From: JBNJEM01 sp051745935
GTDB taxonomy: Bacteria > Planctomycetota > Planctomycetia > Pirellulales > Pirellulaceae
Length of the DNA stretch: 9,167 bases
Reading direction: 5' to 3'
NCBI GenBank assembly: GCA_051745935.1
Contig: JBNJEM010000303.1
Coordinates: 1-9,167, forward strand
The notes beneath the pieces were generated by a model that was given only the letters and a program-made list of their open reading frames with translations, was not told where the DNA came from and did not search any database. Position numbers and translations under genes: made by a program. How positions within the stretch are numbered: the first letter of the stretch is position 1; each line of letters opens with the position of its first letter. Shown piece by piece: positions 1 to 5,908 of the stretch.

Positions 1-99
1 GCGGCAAGACCCCCACGAGTTCATCTCGTGGGTGAATCAGGCTCGTCAGCTAAAGGCGGTACAGCACGCGGCAAGACCCCCACGAGTTCATCTCGTGGG
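1..99. repeat. Two direct copies of a 32-bp hairpin repeat
   Basis: A 32-bp sequence at 1-32 recurs exactly at 68-99, giving a 67-bp period with a 35-bp unlike stretch (33-67) between. Each copy carries an inverted repeat around the loop TTCAT: CCCACGAG/CTCGTGGG in copy 1 (stem 12-19 with 25-32), extended to 10 bp in copy 2 (77-86 with 92-101). The first copy touches the window edge, so the true left boundary and the number of units are unknown. REP-like palindromes, the end of a CRISPR array, or a local duplication all fit. No third copy follows 101. One frame (2-124) is open through both copies to a TGA, so the 3' end of an upstream + strand gene could also lie here. Confidence 0.75.
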
Positions 100-101
100 G
101 G
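77..101 (-). terminator. Perfect 10-bp hairpin downstream of the lipoprotein gene
   Basis: CCCCCACGAG-TTCAT-CTCGTGGGGG forms an uninterrupted 10-bp stem with a 5-nt loop, about 27 bp beyond the stop of the minus-strand lipoprotein gene. It lacks a U-tract, so intrinsic termination is uncertain; it could instead stabilise the mRNA 3' end. It is also the palindrome of the second 32-bp repeat copy. Confidence 0.35.
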
Positions 102-128
102 GCCGTGGATGGGTGGGGTTGTGACGAC

Positions 129-959
129 TTAACGAGTTTGCCAAGTACTGCTGCCTGCCGGAGCCGCGAGTGTGCGCGTGCCCGCGCCATGACGAGTACT
201 GGCATAAGCGGCTCCGGGAGTGGTTGTCCGCAAAGACGAGGAAGCCCGTGAGGCGTCGGGCAACTCACTCAGACCGGTGGGCTCATCCTGGGAGGCCGTC
301 GCGGCCTGAACGGGCGACGTGGCATCGTTGACAGGCATTCCGTCCAGTTTCAGCGTCGACGCCCCCCTTGAACGCTGGTTGTCGGTCAATCCCGACCGTG
401 AACTCGGCGTCCCCGCGTGGTAGGAGGCGGGCTTCACGCCTCGATCCCTTTCTTCTTTTTCGCCCGCCGAGTCCGATCGGTTTTCCGTTCCCATGAATTG
501 GCCCGGTGGTGATTCCATTTTAAGCCGCGTGCCACTACCGCTCGATCCACGACCGCCCGATGGTCCCGAGGTGGTCGATGGCGCGTTTGGAGCCGCCTCC
601 GGCGCGTCGCTCGAGGATGGGGCGGAACTCGAATCCGTGTCCGATTGAGTTTGTGTCCCTTCCCCTTGCGCCCCGGGGGAAGACTTTGGCGACGGATAGT
701 AATCGGGCGACGTGCCGACCGCCCCTGTCGGTGGTGGAGGCACGGTTGGCGAGCCATACGGCGCCAAGAAATTGAACGACGGCCTCGGCGCATGGCAACC
801 AGTCAGCCCAACGAGGACACTCACACCCATTAAAAAGGGCACAAATCGATTAGACCATGCGCGGCTTGCCCTTCCAGGACGGTATGGGTGGCGTCGGCTC
901 GTGGCCTGAATCCCCCTCGTCCAGCGGCGGGGTAACGGCACGCTGAATACCCGTAACAT
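129..959 (-). CDS. Ser/Pro-rich lipoprotein of unknown function
   Basis: A 276-residue protein probably anchored to a membrane by a lipid. The start at 959 is chosen because AAGGAG (968-973 on the complement) lies 8 nt upstream; an in-frame ATG at 983 has no such support. An unusually long Arg-rich leader (about residues 1-37) precedes a hydrophobic stretch (about 38-52) ending in the lipobox LTGC, with Cys55 as the lipidated residue. Right after it comes FNFLAPYGSPTVPPPPTG, a pattern I recall from planctomycete lipoproteins. The rest is low-complexity, rich in Ser, Pro, Gly, Thr and Ala, with no recognisable domain, and is probably disordered. No co-directional neighbour is adjacent, so context gives no function. 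I am confident it is a real gene, given the SD, lipobox and length, and have no basis for a role. Confidence 0.8.
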   Translation of the reverse strand: MLRVFSVPLPRRWTRGIQATSRRHPYRPGRASRAWSNRFVPFLMGVSVLVGLTGCHAPRPSFNFLAPYGSPTVPPPPTGAVGTSPDYYPSPKSSPGAQGEGTQTQSDTDSSSAPSSSDAPEAAPNAPSTTSGPSGGRGSSGSGTRLKMESPPGQFMGTENRSDSAGEKEERDRGVKPASYHAGTPSSRSGLTDNQRSRGASTLKLDGMPVNDATSPVQAATASQDEPTGLSELPDASRASSSLRTTTPGAAYASTRHGAGTRTLAAPAGSSTWQTR

Positions 960-967
960 CAACTCAA

Positions 968-973
968 CTCCTT
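968..973 (-). promoter_or_regulatory. Shine-Dalgarno site deciding the lipoprotein start
   Basis: AAGGAG on the complement, 8 nt before the ATG at 959. It favours the 276-residue product over the 284-residue form starting at 983. Confidence 0.65.
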
Positions 974-1273
974 GTCCATCCATGGCACTTTAGGCCCCGG
1001 GCTAATGCTGGGGTGATGGAAAACTCTAAGTTCCGTGTAAACCATTTTGTTGCACTTAGCGTCCCCCTTCGTGCTTCAACCAAGGACCAACGGGACCGAA
1101 AGGGCACGAGGGACCACGGGGGGCAGCGGGGTTGTAAACCAGCGGGACGCGACCCACGCTGAAGAATCCTTTCCCCATTTTCCCCAAGACTCCGGGTTTT
1201 TCACCAAGCCGGAGCAAGTGCCGGATGCCTCCTCTTTCTCCAGCGTTACCTCCTTCTGACGCAACTTCGCTCA

Positions 1274-1292
1274 CGCCCCGCCAGGCGGGGCG
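1274..1292. repeat. GC-rich perfect inverted repeat
   Basis: CGCCCCGCC-A-GGCGGGGCG is perfectly symmetric. As RNA it folds as an 8-bp stem with a 3-nt loop. No T-run follows on either strand and no gene ends nearby, so calling it a terminator would be a guess. Confidence 0.6.
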
Positions 1293-1473
1293 GCGAGTTT
1301 CCCAAATGACGCGAGTTGACTCAAGTACCGCGTCGAGGTCTCGATTCTGGGTTTGGCAACTGTCCCCGTCGGTACCGTATCGATTGCTGCTCATTTAGCC
1401 AAGATCGGTTTTCCGAATTCGGTTTTGGTTTTTTTGGGGGGGCATAAACTCAATTGTGCGTCCGGCAGAACTC

Positions 1474-1501
1474 GCATGCGTTGTCAAGACGGAACGCATG
1501 C
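1474..1501. repeat. 9-bp inverted repeat upstream of repeat copy R1
   Basis: GCATGCGTT at 1474-1482 is the exact reverse complement of AACGCATGC at 1493-1501, with a 10-nt spacer. Further GCATGCC motifs follow at 1497 and 1514. It lies 30 bp left of dispersed repeat R1 and could be part of a larger structured region. Confidence 0.6.
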
Positions 1502-1530
1502 CAAAACTCTGGGCATGCCATGCCGCATAT

Positions 1531-1639
1531 TATACCGGTCGCGGATGATTTTCTCCGCCGCGAGTCCGACCAACGGGAGGACGGCTTGCGTCGGGCAGCG
1601 TTCCACCCGGAAAAATCCAACCGCCTGAAATATATACCG
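1531..1639 (+). repeat. Dispersed ~104-bp hairpin repeat, copy R1
   Basis: This is the first of three co-oriented copies (see 5232 and 7126). The core 1531-1634 ends in TATA on both sides. It contains hairpin A (TCGCGG 1539-1544 with CCGCGA 1558-1563, 13-nt loop). It also contains hairpin B (CGGG 1574-1577 with CCCG 1606-1609, then GGA/TCC, CG/CG and an inner CTTGC/GCAG stem around loop GTCGG). Differences from the other copies fall in loop A, loop B, or the linkers. TATACCG begins the copy (1531-1537) and recurs right after it (1633-1639), like a target duplication or the start of a lost tandem unit. It lies about 110 bp downstream of the minus-strand gene ending at 1750. Confidence 0.9.
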
Positions 1640-1698
1640 CTGCTGGGCAACCGTGACACAATCCGCAAGCGGCCATAAGGCACGCCGTTCTGGTCGTT

Positions 1699-1716
1699 CG
1701 TGCCGCACGTGGCACG
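1699..1716 (-). terminator. Hairpin downstream of the small secreted protein gene
   Basis: CGTGCC-GCACGT-GGCACG forms a 6-bp stem, 34 bp beyond the stop of the minus-strand gene at 1750-2154. It has no U-tract, so a terminator role is only suggested by position. Confidence 0.3.
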
Positions 1717-1749
1717 GCGGATTCGTGTCGTTTTTGATCGGGTGGAGTA

Positions 1750-2154
1750 TCAACGCGTTGCCACTTTGTCTTCGTGGGCACAGTACGGGTTGATGATCAT
1801 TCGCGGCTCAACCGGCTCTTGATCAGGGGAGGGGGGCTTTGAATGAGCGGGAGGAGCGTTGGGACCATCCGGTTGTTTAACGAACGGGTTGATGATGAGC
1901 TGCCCCGGTCCATTCGCTGACTGAACTCTTCCGGTGGCATGTTCGGACGGGCAAAGGCCCCCGTCGCTGTCGCAGGAGCGGCAGTTATCCCGTGCAGCCG
2001 GACCTCTTTCGGAAACGATCGATGCCGTCGCATCGCGAGCCGGACCGCTCCCGACCCCTCTCCGAACCGGGTGAGCGACGGCAGGGCTGGTTTCGAGTGA
2101 CGCAAAAACCAGAACCGCAACGAGACAACCTAGCGGAACGCGAATCGTAGCCAT
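1750..2154 (-). CDS. Small exported protein with twin IINP motifs, unknown function
   Basis: A 134-residue predicted exported protein. The start at 2154 is chosen because it puts a good signal peptide at the N-terminus (MATIRVPLGC, then hydrophobic VAVLVFASL, likely cut after AVA at residue 27) and because GAGGA lies about 10 nt upstream; an earlier in-frame start at 2208 would bury the signal. The mature part is short, Pro/Gly-rich and probably disordered. It holds a Cys cluster (Cys58, Cys61, Cys68 in NCRSCDSDGGLC) that could form a disulfide or bind metal. It also has two near-identical motifs, LIINPF (86-91) and MIINPY (119-124), about 33 residues apart. The gene is divergent from queG across a 505-bp gap. 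I do not recognise the family. Confidence 0.65.
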   Translation of the reverse strand: MATIRVPLGCLVAVLVFASLETSPAVAHPVRRGVGSGPARDATASIVSERGPAARDNCRSCDSDGGLCPSEHATGRVQSANGPGQLIINPFVKQPDGPNAPPAHSKPPSPDQEPVEPRMIINPYCAHEDKVATR

Positions 2155-2659
2155 TGATCCAATGTCCTCGAGACAAGTCAAATCAAGCGTGTCGTCCTCA
2201 CGGACCACGGGTCCGGTTATACCGTCCAGGGGGGCGGCATTCTCGACCGATCCAGCTTCCGACTATAAGCAGCAAAGTTCCTCTTGTCAAAACAGTTTTA
2301 CACCATGCCGGCATGTTCAGGCACGGCCAAAAGGCCGGGGGGATCAACGGATAAAAATCAATCACTGCGCGCCGCGTCGTTCGCGAGTTCTCTTGTGTTC
2401 TCGCTCTGCTCGCGTGGTAGAATGACTCGTTGCCTGCCCGGGCACACGGAAACCGAAACAAGCGAGTGTTAAGCCACGGCACGTGCCACCACTTGACCAA
2501 AGCCGGGGCCACTCTGAAAAAAACGCCGGGGGCGGGTGGGGGGCCAGGAAGCGGTCCGTGTTTGGTCTCGTCTCGGAGAGCCGAGCCACCGTGTACCTCC
2601 GGGCGACCCGCGACCAGCACCGTGGCAAAACGCGGTGGCATTCATCTTCGAGAGGCTAA
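2155..2659. other. Divergent intergenic region upstream of queG
   Basis: About 500 bp between two divergent genes. No credible gene is seen. A TTG-started frame at 2430-2663 overlaps the queG ATG by four bases but has an unnatural composition. Seen within it are the palindrome GGCACGTGCC near 2480, a small hairpin CTCGG-AGAG-CCGAG near 2573, and a possible promoter at 2415-2423. No preQ1 riboswitch could be recognised in the queG leader. Confidence 0.5.
2415..2423 (+). promoter_or_regulatory. Possible extended -10 promoter for queG
   Basis: TGGTAGAAT matches the extended -10 form TGnTATAAT at all but one base. No good -35 element is spaced ideally (TTGTGT lies 19 bp upstream). If used, it leaves a 5' leader of about 230 nt before the queG start. 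Confidence 0.3.
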
Positions 2660-3802
2660 ATGAACTCCATCGAATTCACTGCCCGGCTCAAACAAACCGC
2701 CCTGTCGGTCGGTTTCGAGTTATCGGGAGCGTGTCCAGCGGTCGCCCCGCGGGGCATGGCTTCACTGGCGGACTGGTTGAAGGCGGGGTATGCGGGCAAC
2801 ATGACCTACCTGGCCGACCGGCGGGCCGCGTACGAACACCCTCGACATATTCTCTCGGGCGCGCGCGGTTTACTGATGTTGGGCAAGCCGTATTCGTCGG
2901 CGATGGCGAGTGATGAGAAAGCGGGACATGGACGAATCGCCCGCTACGCGGCGGGGCCTGTCGACTATCACGACGATATTCGCAAACGGCTGAAGACACT
3001 GGGGCGATTCGCGAAAGAGCTTCAGCCGGGTGTCCGGGTCCGCGGTGTCGTGGATACCGCGCCGCTATTGGAACGGGATTTCGCTCAGCTGGCGGGTCTC
3101 GGCTGGATCGGCAAAAACACGATGCTCCTGAATCGTCGGCTGGGCAGTTATTTTTTCCTGGCCGCGCTGGTACTGGACCGCGAACTGGCCTACGACTCGG
3201 CCCCGCAGTCTGGTTATTGCGGCCGTTGTAGCGCGTGTTTGGACGCGTGTCCGACGAACGCTTTTCCGCGCCCGTACGTGCTGGACGCCACCCGATGTAT
3301 CAGCTATTTGACGATTGAATGGCAGGGGCCAATTCCCCGCGAGTTACGGCCGGCGATTGGGAATCGTTTGTTTGGCTGCGACGTCTGCCAAGAAGTCTGC
3401 CCGTGGAACCGCCGAGCCGCCAAAACGATGGAGCCATCACGGGCCGGCTCGTTTCCCTCGTCGCTTTCACAACCGCTCCACGCCCTATTCAAGCTTTCGG
3501 ACGAGACATTCCGCGAGCAATTCCGGCACACCGTCTTCTGGCGTGTCCGGCGTCGGGGCCTCCTTCGAAACGCCGCCATCGTACTGGGCAATCAAGGGGT
3601 CGCCGAATCGCACGACGCACTGGCTCGAGCCCAGCGAGATCCAGAACCAGTGGTACGCGGCGCCGCCGCCTGGGCGTTGGGCCGGATCGGCACCGTCGCG
3701 GCTCTTGAAACGCTCAGAGACCAGTTGGATGTTGAAACAGACCCCACGGTGCGTGACGAAGTGGAACAGGCCTTGCGGGAGAATGTCCGGCGCGAGCCCT
3801 AA
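2660..3802 (+). CDS. queG: Epoxyqueuosine reductase QueG
   Basis: A cytoplasmic cobalamin- and iron-sulfur-dependent enzyme that reduces epoxyqueuosine to queuosine at the tRNA wobble position, the last step of the pathway. At 380 residues it matches the usual length (about 380). Visible in order: RYAAGPVDYH (95-104); VDTAPLLERDFA (131-142), holding the conserved acidic residues of the active site; GLGWIGKNTMLL (146-157); the first ferredoxin-type motif CGRCSACLDACPTNAF (187-202; Cys187, 190, 193, 197); Cys213 in CISYLTIE; and FGCDVCQEVCPWN (Cys240, 243, 247) for the second 4Fe-4S cluster. The C-terminus (about 295-375) is HEAT-like, as is normal for QueG. GAGAGG (2650-2655) lies 4 nt before the ATG. 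Every expected cysteine is present. The other queuosine genes are not in the window. Confidence 0.96.
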   Translation: MNSIEFTARLKQTALSVGFELSGACPAVAPRGMASLADWLKAGYAGNMTYLADRRAAYEHPRHILSGARGLLMLGKPYSSAMASDEKAGHGRIARYAAGPVDYHDDIRKRLKTLGRFAKELQPGVRVRGVVDTAPLLERDFAQLAGLGWIGKNTMLLNRRLGSYFFLAALVLDRELAYDSAPQSGYCGRCSACLDACPTNAFPRPYVLDATRCISYLTIEWQGPIPRELRPAIGNRLFGCDVCQEVCPWNRRAAKTMEPSRAGSFPSSLSQPLHALFKLSDETFREQFRHTVFWRVRRRGLLRNAAIVLGNQGVAESHDALARAQRDPEPVVRGAAAWALGRIGTVAALETLRDQLDVETDPTVRDEVEQALRENVRREP

Positions 3803-3817
3803 GGCGGCAGGGCCGCC
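3803..3817 (+). terminator. Hairpin directly after queG
   Basis: GGCGGC-AGG-GCCGCC starts on the base after the queG stop codon and forms a perfect 6-bp GC stem. There is no U-tract behind it, so it may slow transcription or protect the 3' end rather than terminate by itself. Confidence 0.4.
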
Positions 3818-3876
3818 AACCAAATAGGGCCACCGCACAGGGATGGTGCGCTCCCGTTGGTCGCTCACGTCAAGGA

Positions 3877-3895
3877 TGCGCGCACCGTGCGCGCA
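3877..3895 (-). terminator. Hairpin directly after the dus gene
   Basis: TGCGCGCA-CCG-TGCGCGCA forms a perfect 8-bp stem with a 3-nt loop, 2 bp beyond the stop of the minus-strand dus gene. Each arm is itself a palindrome, so the same sequence is both a direct and an inverted repeat. There is no strong U-tract. It lies between two convergent genes and could separate their transcripts. Confidence 0.45.
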
Positions 3896-3897
3896 GG

Positions 3898-4950
3898 TTA
3901 CGCCCTAAGACTCTGTATGGTTCCGGCTCGTCCGGGTTGTGGTTTTGAGTACCATTGATCCAGCACATGCTGCCAGTCCGCTCGGTTGCGAACGCGGACG
4001 AAGGCGTCCCGCACGGCCGTGGCGCGTGGGTGCAGTCGCGAATACTTGATACCGAATTTTCGCATCAGCGGCCCACAGCGTTGGGGGCCATGGAGCTGTT
4101 CGGCGAGCCGGTAATGTTCCCTGATGACGGCTTGTTGTTCGCTTAAACTGGGAACCGGCATGGGGTGACCGGCAGCCAAGGCGCGTATTTGCGCGAAGAT
4201 CCAAGGGTTCCCAATCGCGCCCCGCGCCACGGTAACGCCATCCACGCCAGTTTCTTCCATCATGCGCAGGCAATCGGGCGCGGCAAACAAGTCGCCGCTG
4301 CCCAGGATTATCTCCGAGGGGAATCGTTGTTTCACGTGCTTGAGGAACGCCCAGTTGCTGGGCCCCTCGTAACGTTGCGCCACCGTGCGTCCGTGCACGG
4401 TGGCGGCGGACACGCCCAACTGAAAAGCCCCTTTCAGGATGTCATGGAACTTGGCGCGGCTGGACGGCGAGTCATCGATACCGCGGCGCAGCTTGATGGT
4501 CACGGGAACATGCTCGGGCACCGCGGCGCGTGTCCGCCGCACGATTTCCAGTGCCGTCCGAGGGTGCCCCAAGTGGTATCCTCCCCGTTGTTTTCCGAGC
4601 ACTTTCTTCACGGGGCACCCAAAGTTGATGTCAACAACATCAAAGCCCGCTTCGACCAACCGTTCGGCGCCGGCCGCGAACTCATCCGGCGCCGCTCCCA
4701 TCAGTTGCCCGCCCACCGGGTGATCCTCGTCGCTGAGATAAAGAAAGTGACGGGTGCGCTGGCGACGACCGATGCGCAGAAGGAATTGATCAAGCATGAC
4801 CTCGCACAATGCGTACGACGCCCCCAATCGTCGCCCAATGATCCGCATTGCCCAATCGCTATAACCCGACAACGCCGCTTGCGTCACCGGAGAATCCAGG
4901 GTGACGGATCCAATTTGTAACGACCGAAACGCGCGCGGTTTTTCCATCAC
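3898..4950 (-). CDS. dus: tRNA-dihydrouridine synthase (Dus, DusB-like)
   Basis: An FMN enzyme that uses NADPH to reduce uridines in tRNA to dihydrouridine. At 350 residues it has the usual length. The TIM-barrel landmarks are present: PVTQAALSGYSD near the N-terminus (21-32, FMN site); INFGCPVKKV (109-118) with catalytic Cys112; TIKLRRG (Lys153, flavin); TVHGRT (185-189, His186); ILGSGDL (phosphate loop, 216-221); and VARGAIGNPWIF (241-252). After the Cys, the loop reads LGKQRGGYHLGHP rather than the common glycine/alanine-rich form, so an unusual subgroup is possible. Start: GTG at 4950 has GGAGG 8 nt upstream; ATG at 4947 is equally plausible (11 nt). Which uridine it modifies, and hence the A/B/C subtype, cannot be told. 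It is convergent with queG. Confidence 0.94.
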   Translation of the reverse strand: MMEKPRAFRSLQIGSVTLDSPVTQAALSGYSDWAMRIIGRRLGASYALCEVMLDQFLLRIGRRQRTRHFLYLSDEDHPVGGQLMGAAPDEFAAGAERLVEAGFDVVDINFGCPVKKVLGKQRGGYHLGHPRTALEIVRRTRAAVPEHVPVTIKLRRGIDDSPSSRAKFHDILKGAFQLGVSAATVHGRTVAQRYEGPSNWAFLKHVKQRFPSEIILGSGDLFAAPDCLRMMEETGVDGVTVARGAIGNPWIFAQIRALAAGHPMPVPSLSEQQAVIREHYRLAEQLHGPQRCGPLMRKFGIKYSRLHPRATAVRDAFVRVRNRADWQHVLDQWYSKPQPGRAGTIQSLRA

Positions 4951-5231
4951 GCCTTGTTCCTCCCTTTTCTAACCTTGTTCCAAGCACAACTGGAACAATC
5001 TGGCGCCGGAATCGAGCTTCCATGGCGGTTCCGGACTTTCACGTGTCCCTCGTGCCGGCTCGGATGCCGATATTCTCCAAGAAGCCACGACCAAACCTTT
5101 CAGGTTCCCTTTCACCAACAAGCAATTGGAAGGGGCACGCGGGGGGTTTATCGGCGGTAACACCGTTTGCTTGCAAAACGCACTCCGCATCGTGATGGCA
5201 TGCCGCCGATGAGTTCTCCAGGGATTCCCTT
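4951..5231. other. Divergent gap between dus and the DUF2726 gene
   Basis: No convincing gene. The stretch holds the dus ribosome binding site (GGAGG near 4959), an 8-bp inverted repeat (4975-4998), a small IR AGGGA-T-TCCCT just before R2, and otherwise nothing I can name. Frames open here on the minus strand run through repeat R2 and are shadows of it. Confidence 0.55.
4975..4998. promoter_or_regulatory. Operator-like 8-bp inverted repeat upstream of dus
   Basis: TTGTTCCA (4975-4982) and TGGAACAA (4991-4998) are exact reverse complements with an 8-nt spacer, 25 bp upstream of the dus start. The two-half-site geometry suits a dimeric repressor or activator. It could equally be a hairpin in the 5' leader. 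I do not recognise the regulator. Confidence 0.35.
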
Positions 5232-5340
5232 TATACCGGTCGCGGATGAGTTTCTTCGCCGCGAGTCCGACCAACGGGAGGACGGCTTGCGTCGAGCAGC
5301 GTTCCACCCGGAAAATCCAACCGCCTGAAATATATATCGG
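5232..5340 (+). repeat. Dispersed ~104-bp hairpin repeat, copy R2
   Basis: This copy has the same orientation as R1 and R3. Against R1 the core (5232-5334) shows two changes in the first hairpin loop, one in the second loop, and a one-base deletion in the A-run after the hairpins; both stems are unchanged. TATACCGG at its left end is echoed by TATATCGG right after it (5333-5340), 7 of 8 bases alike. It ends 13 bp before the ATG of the DUF2726 gene, so it could be part of that gene's 5' leader. Any start upstream of 5354 would translate the repeat and is unlikely. Confidence 0.9.
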
Positions 5341-5353
5341 ATCCGGCATCAAC

Positions 5354-5860
5354 ATGTTCGAGTTCCTGTTCAACCACTGGCCGATCGTCTTCGTGGCCTC
5401 CGCCACGTTCATCGCTTGGGGCTTCGCCAAGCTGATGTTGGACGAGGAAAAGATGCCTTATCAGAAACGGCCCAATCTGTTGACGGATTCGCAACTGGCA
5501 TTCTACCAGGCCTTGCGCGAGGCGGTTAACGGAGATTGGGCCATTCAGTCACGGGTGCGCATGTCGGACCTGCTTCAAGTGGAACCGAAGGCCGCCAAAT
5601 TCCAAACGTGGCAAAACCGAATCTCCGGCCAGGATATCGACTTTCTCCTCTGTGAACAGGACACGCTGCAAGCTAAACTGGCCATCAAGTTGGACGAGCC
5701 CCCGCAAGAGGACTCCAAACGCGGCGATCGCGATCGTTTTGTGGATCACGCCTTCGGTGACGCCGGGCTGCCCTTGTTGCGAATTGATATCCAGGCGAGT
5801 TATGATGCTGGAGGGCTGCGCAAGAGCATCGACGAACAGCTGGGCCCAGCGGCCCAATAA
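5354..5860 (+). CDS. Membrane-anchored DUF2726 protein
   Basis: A 168-residue protein with one N-terminal membrane segment (about 9-28, HWPIVFVASATFIAWGFAKLML) followed by a cytoplasmic-type DUF2726 domain (about 36-160). DUF2726 is thought to have a restriction-endonuclease-like fold, but its function is unknown. Visible are PYQKRPNLLTDSQLAFYQAL (35-54), DIDFLLC (94-100), LAIKLDEP (109-116), DRDRFVDHAFGDAGLPLLRID (about 125-145). As I recall the family, the core usually reads IELD followed by a His; here it is IKLD with no His, so catalysis may be altered or lost. The start at 5354 is chosen because earlier in-frame starts lie in repeat R2; the SD is weak. The HEAT gene follows 48 bp downstream on the same strand, probably as an operon. 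Confidence 0.8.
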   Translation: MFEFLFNHWPIVFVASATFIAWGFAKLMLDEEKMPYQKRPNLLTDSQLAFYQALREAVNGDWAIQSRVRMSDLLQVEPKAAKFQTWQNRISGQDIDFLLCEQDTLQAKLAIKLDEPPQEDSKRGDRDRFVDHAFGDAGLPLLRIDIQASYDAGGLRKSIDEQLGPAAQ

Positions 5861-5894
5861 GCGCCGCCGCTCTGATCACGTGACGCATCGCTCG

Positions 5895-5900
5895 AAGGAG
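5895..5900 (+). promoter_or_regulatory. Shine-Dalgarno site for the HEAT-repeat gene
   Basis: AAGGAG lies 8 nt before the ATG at 5909. It supports this start over the in-frame ATG at 5972, which would give a more usual signal-peptide length but has no good SD. Confidence 0.6.
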
Positions 5901-5908
5901 AAGAACCC

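Larger units (their letters stand above)
984..1530. other. Long gap without a convincing gene
   Basis: I see no credible gene here. Frames that are open (for example 1056-1394 minus and 1047-1259 plus) lack an SD, a recognisable domain or a natural composition. The stretch does hold a GC-rich perfect palindrome (1274-1292), a T7G7 homopolymer junction (1429-1442) and a 9-bp inverted repeat (1474-1501). It includes the upstream region of the lipoprotein gene, but I could not pick out a good promoter. Confidence 0.55.

Noticed and set aside
1..101. CRISPR array as a firm feature
   Set aside because: Only two units are visible, no cas gene is present, and the palindromic repeat also fits a REP-like element. 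Kept as a finding instead.
1056..1394. 112-residue minus-strand frame
   Set aside because: No SD, no domain, and composition explained by GC-rich palindromic DNA.
1531..1639. Repeat R1/R2/R3 as integron attC sites
   Set aside because: ATCCAAC (ATCTAAC in R3) fits the RYYYAAC core, but no GTTRRRY partner is placed in the inverted arrangement an attC needs; the other AAC motif has the same orientation and breaks the consensus. No integrase is in the window.
2430..2663. TTG-started frame overlapping the queG start by ATGA
   Set aside because: The overlap looks like translational coupling, but the product is unnatural (Gly/Arg/Pro/His-rich) and there is no SD.
4165..4920. 251-residue + strand frame
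   Set aside because: Antisense shadow of the dus gene, whose motifs are all on the other strand.
5246..5353. N-terminal extension of the DUF2726 protein
   Set aside because: It would translate repeat R2, and the natural membrane segment begins at the ATG at 5354.
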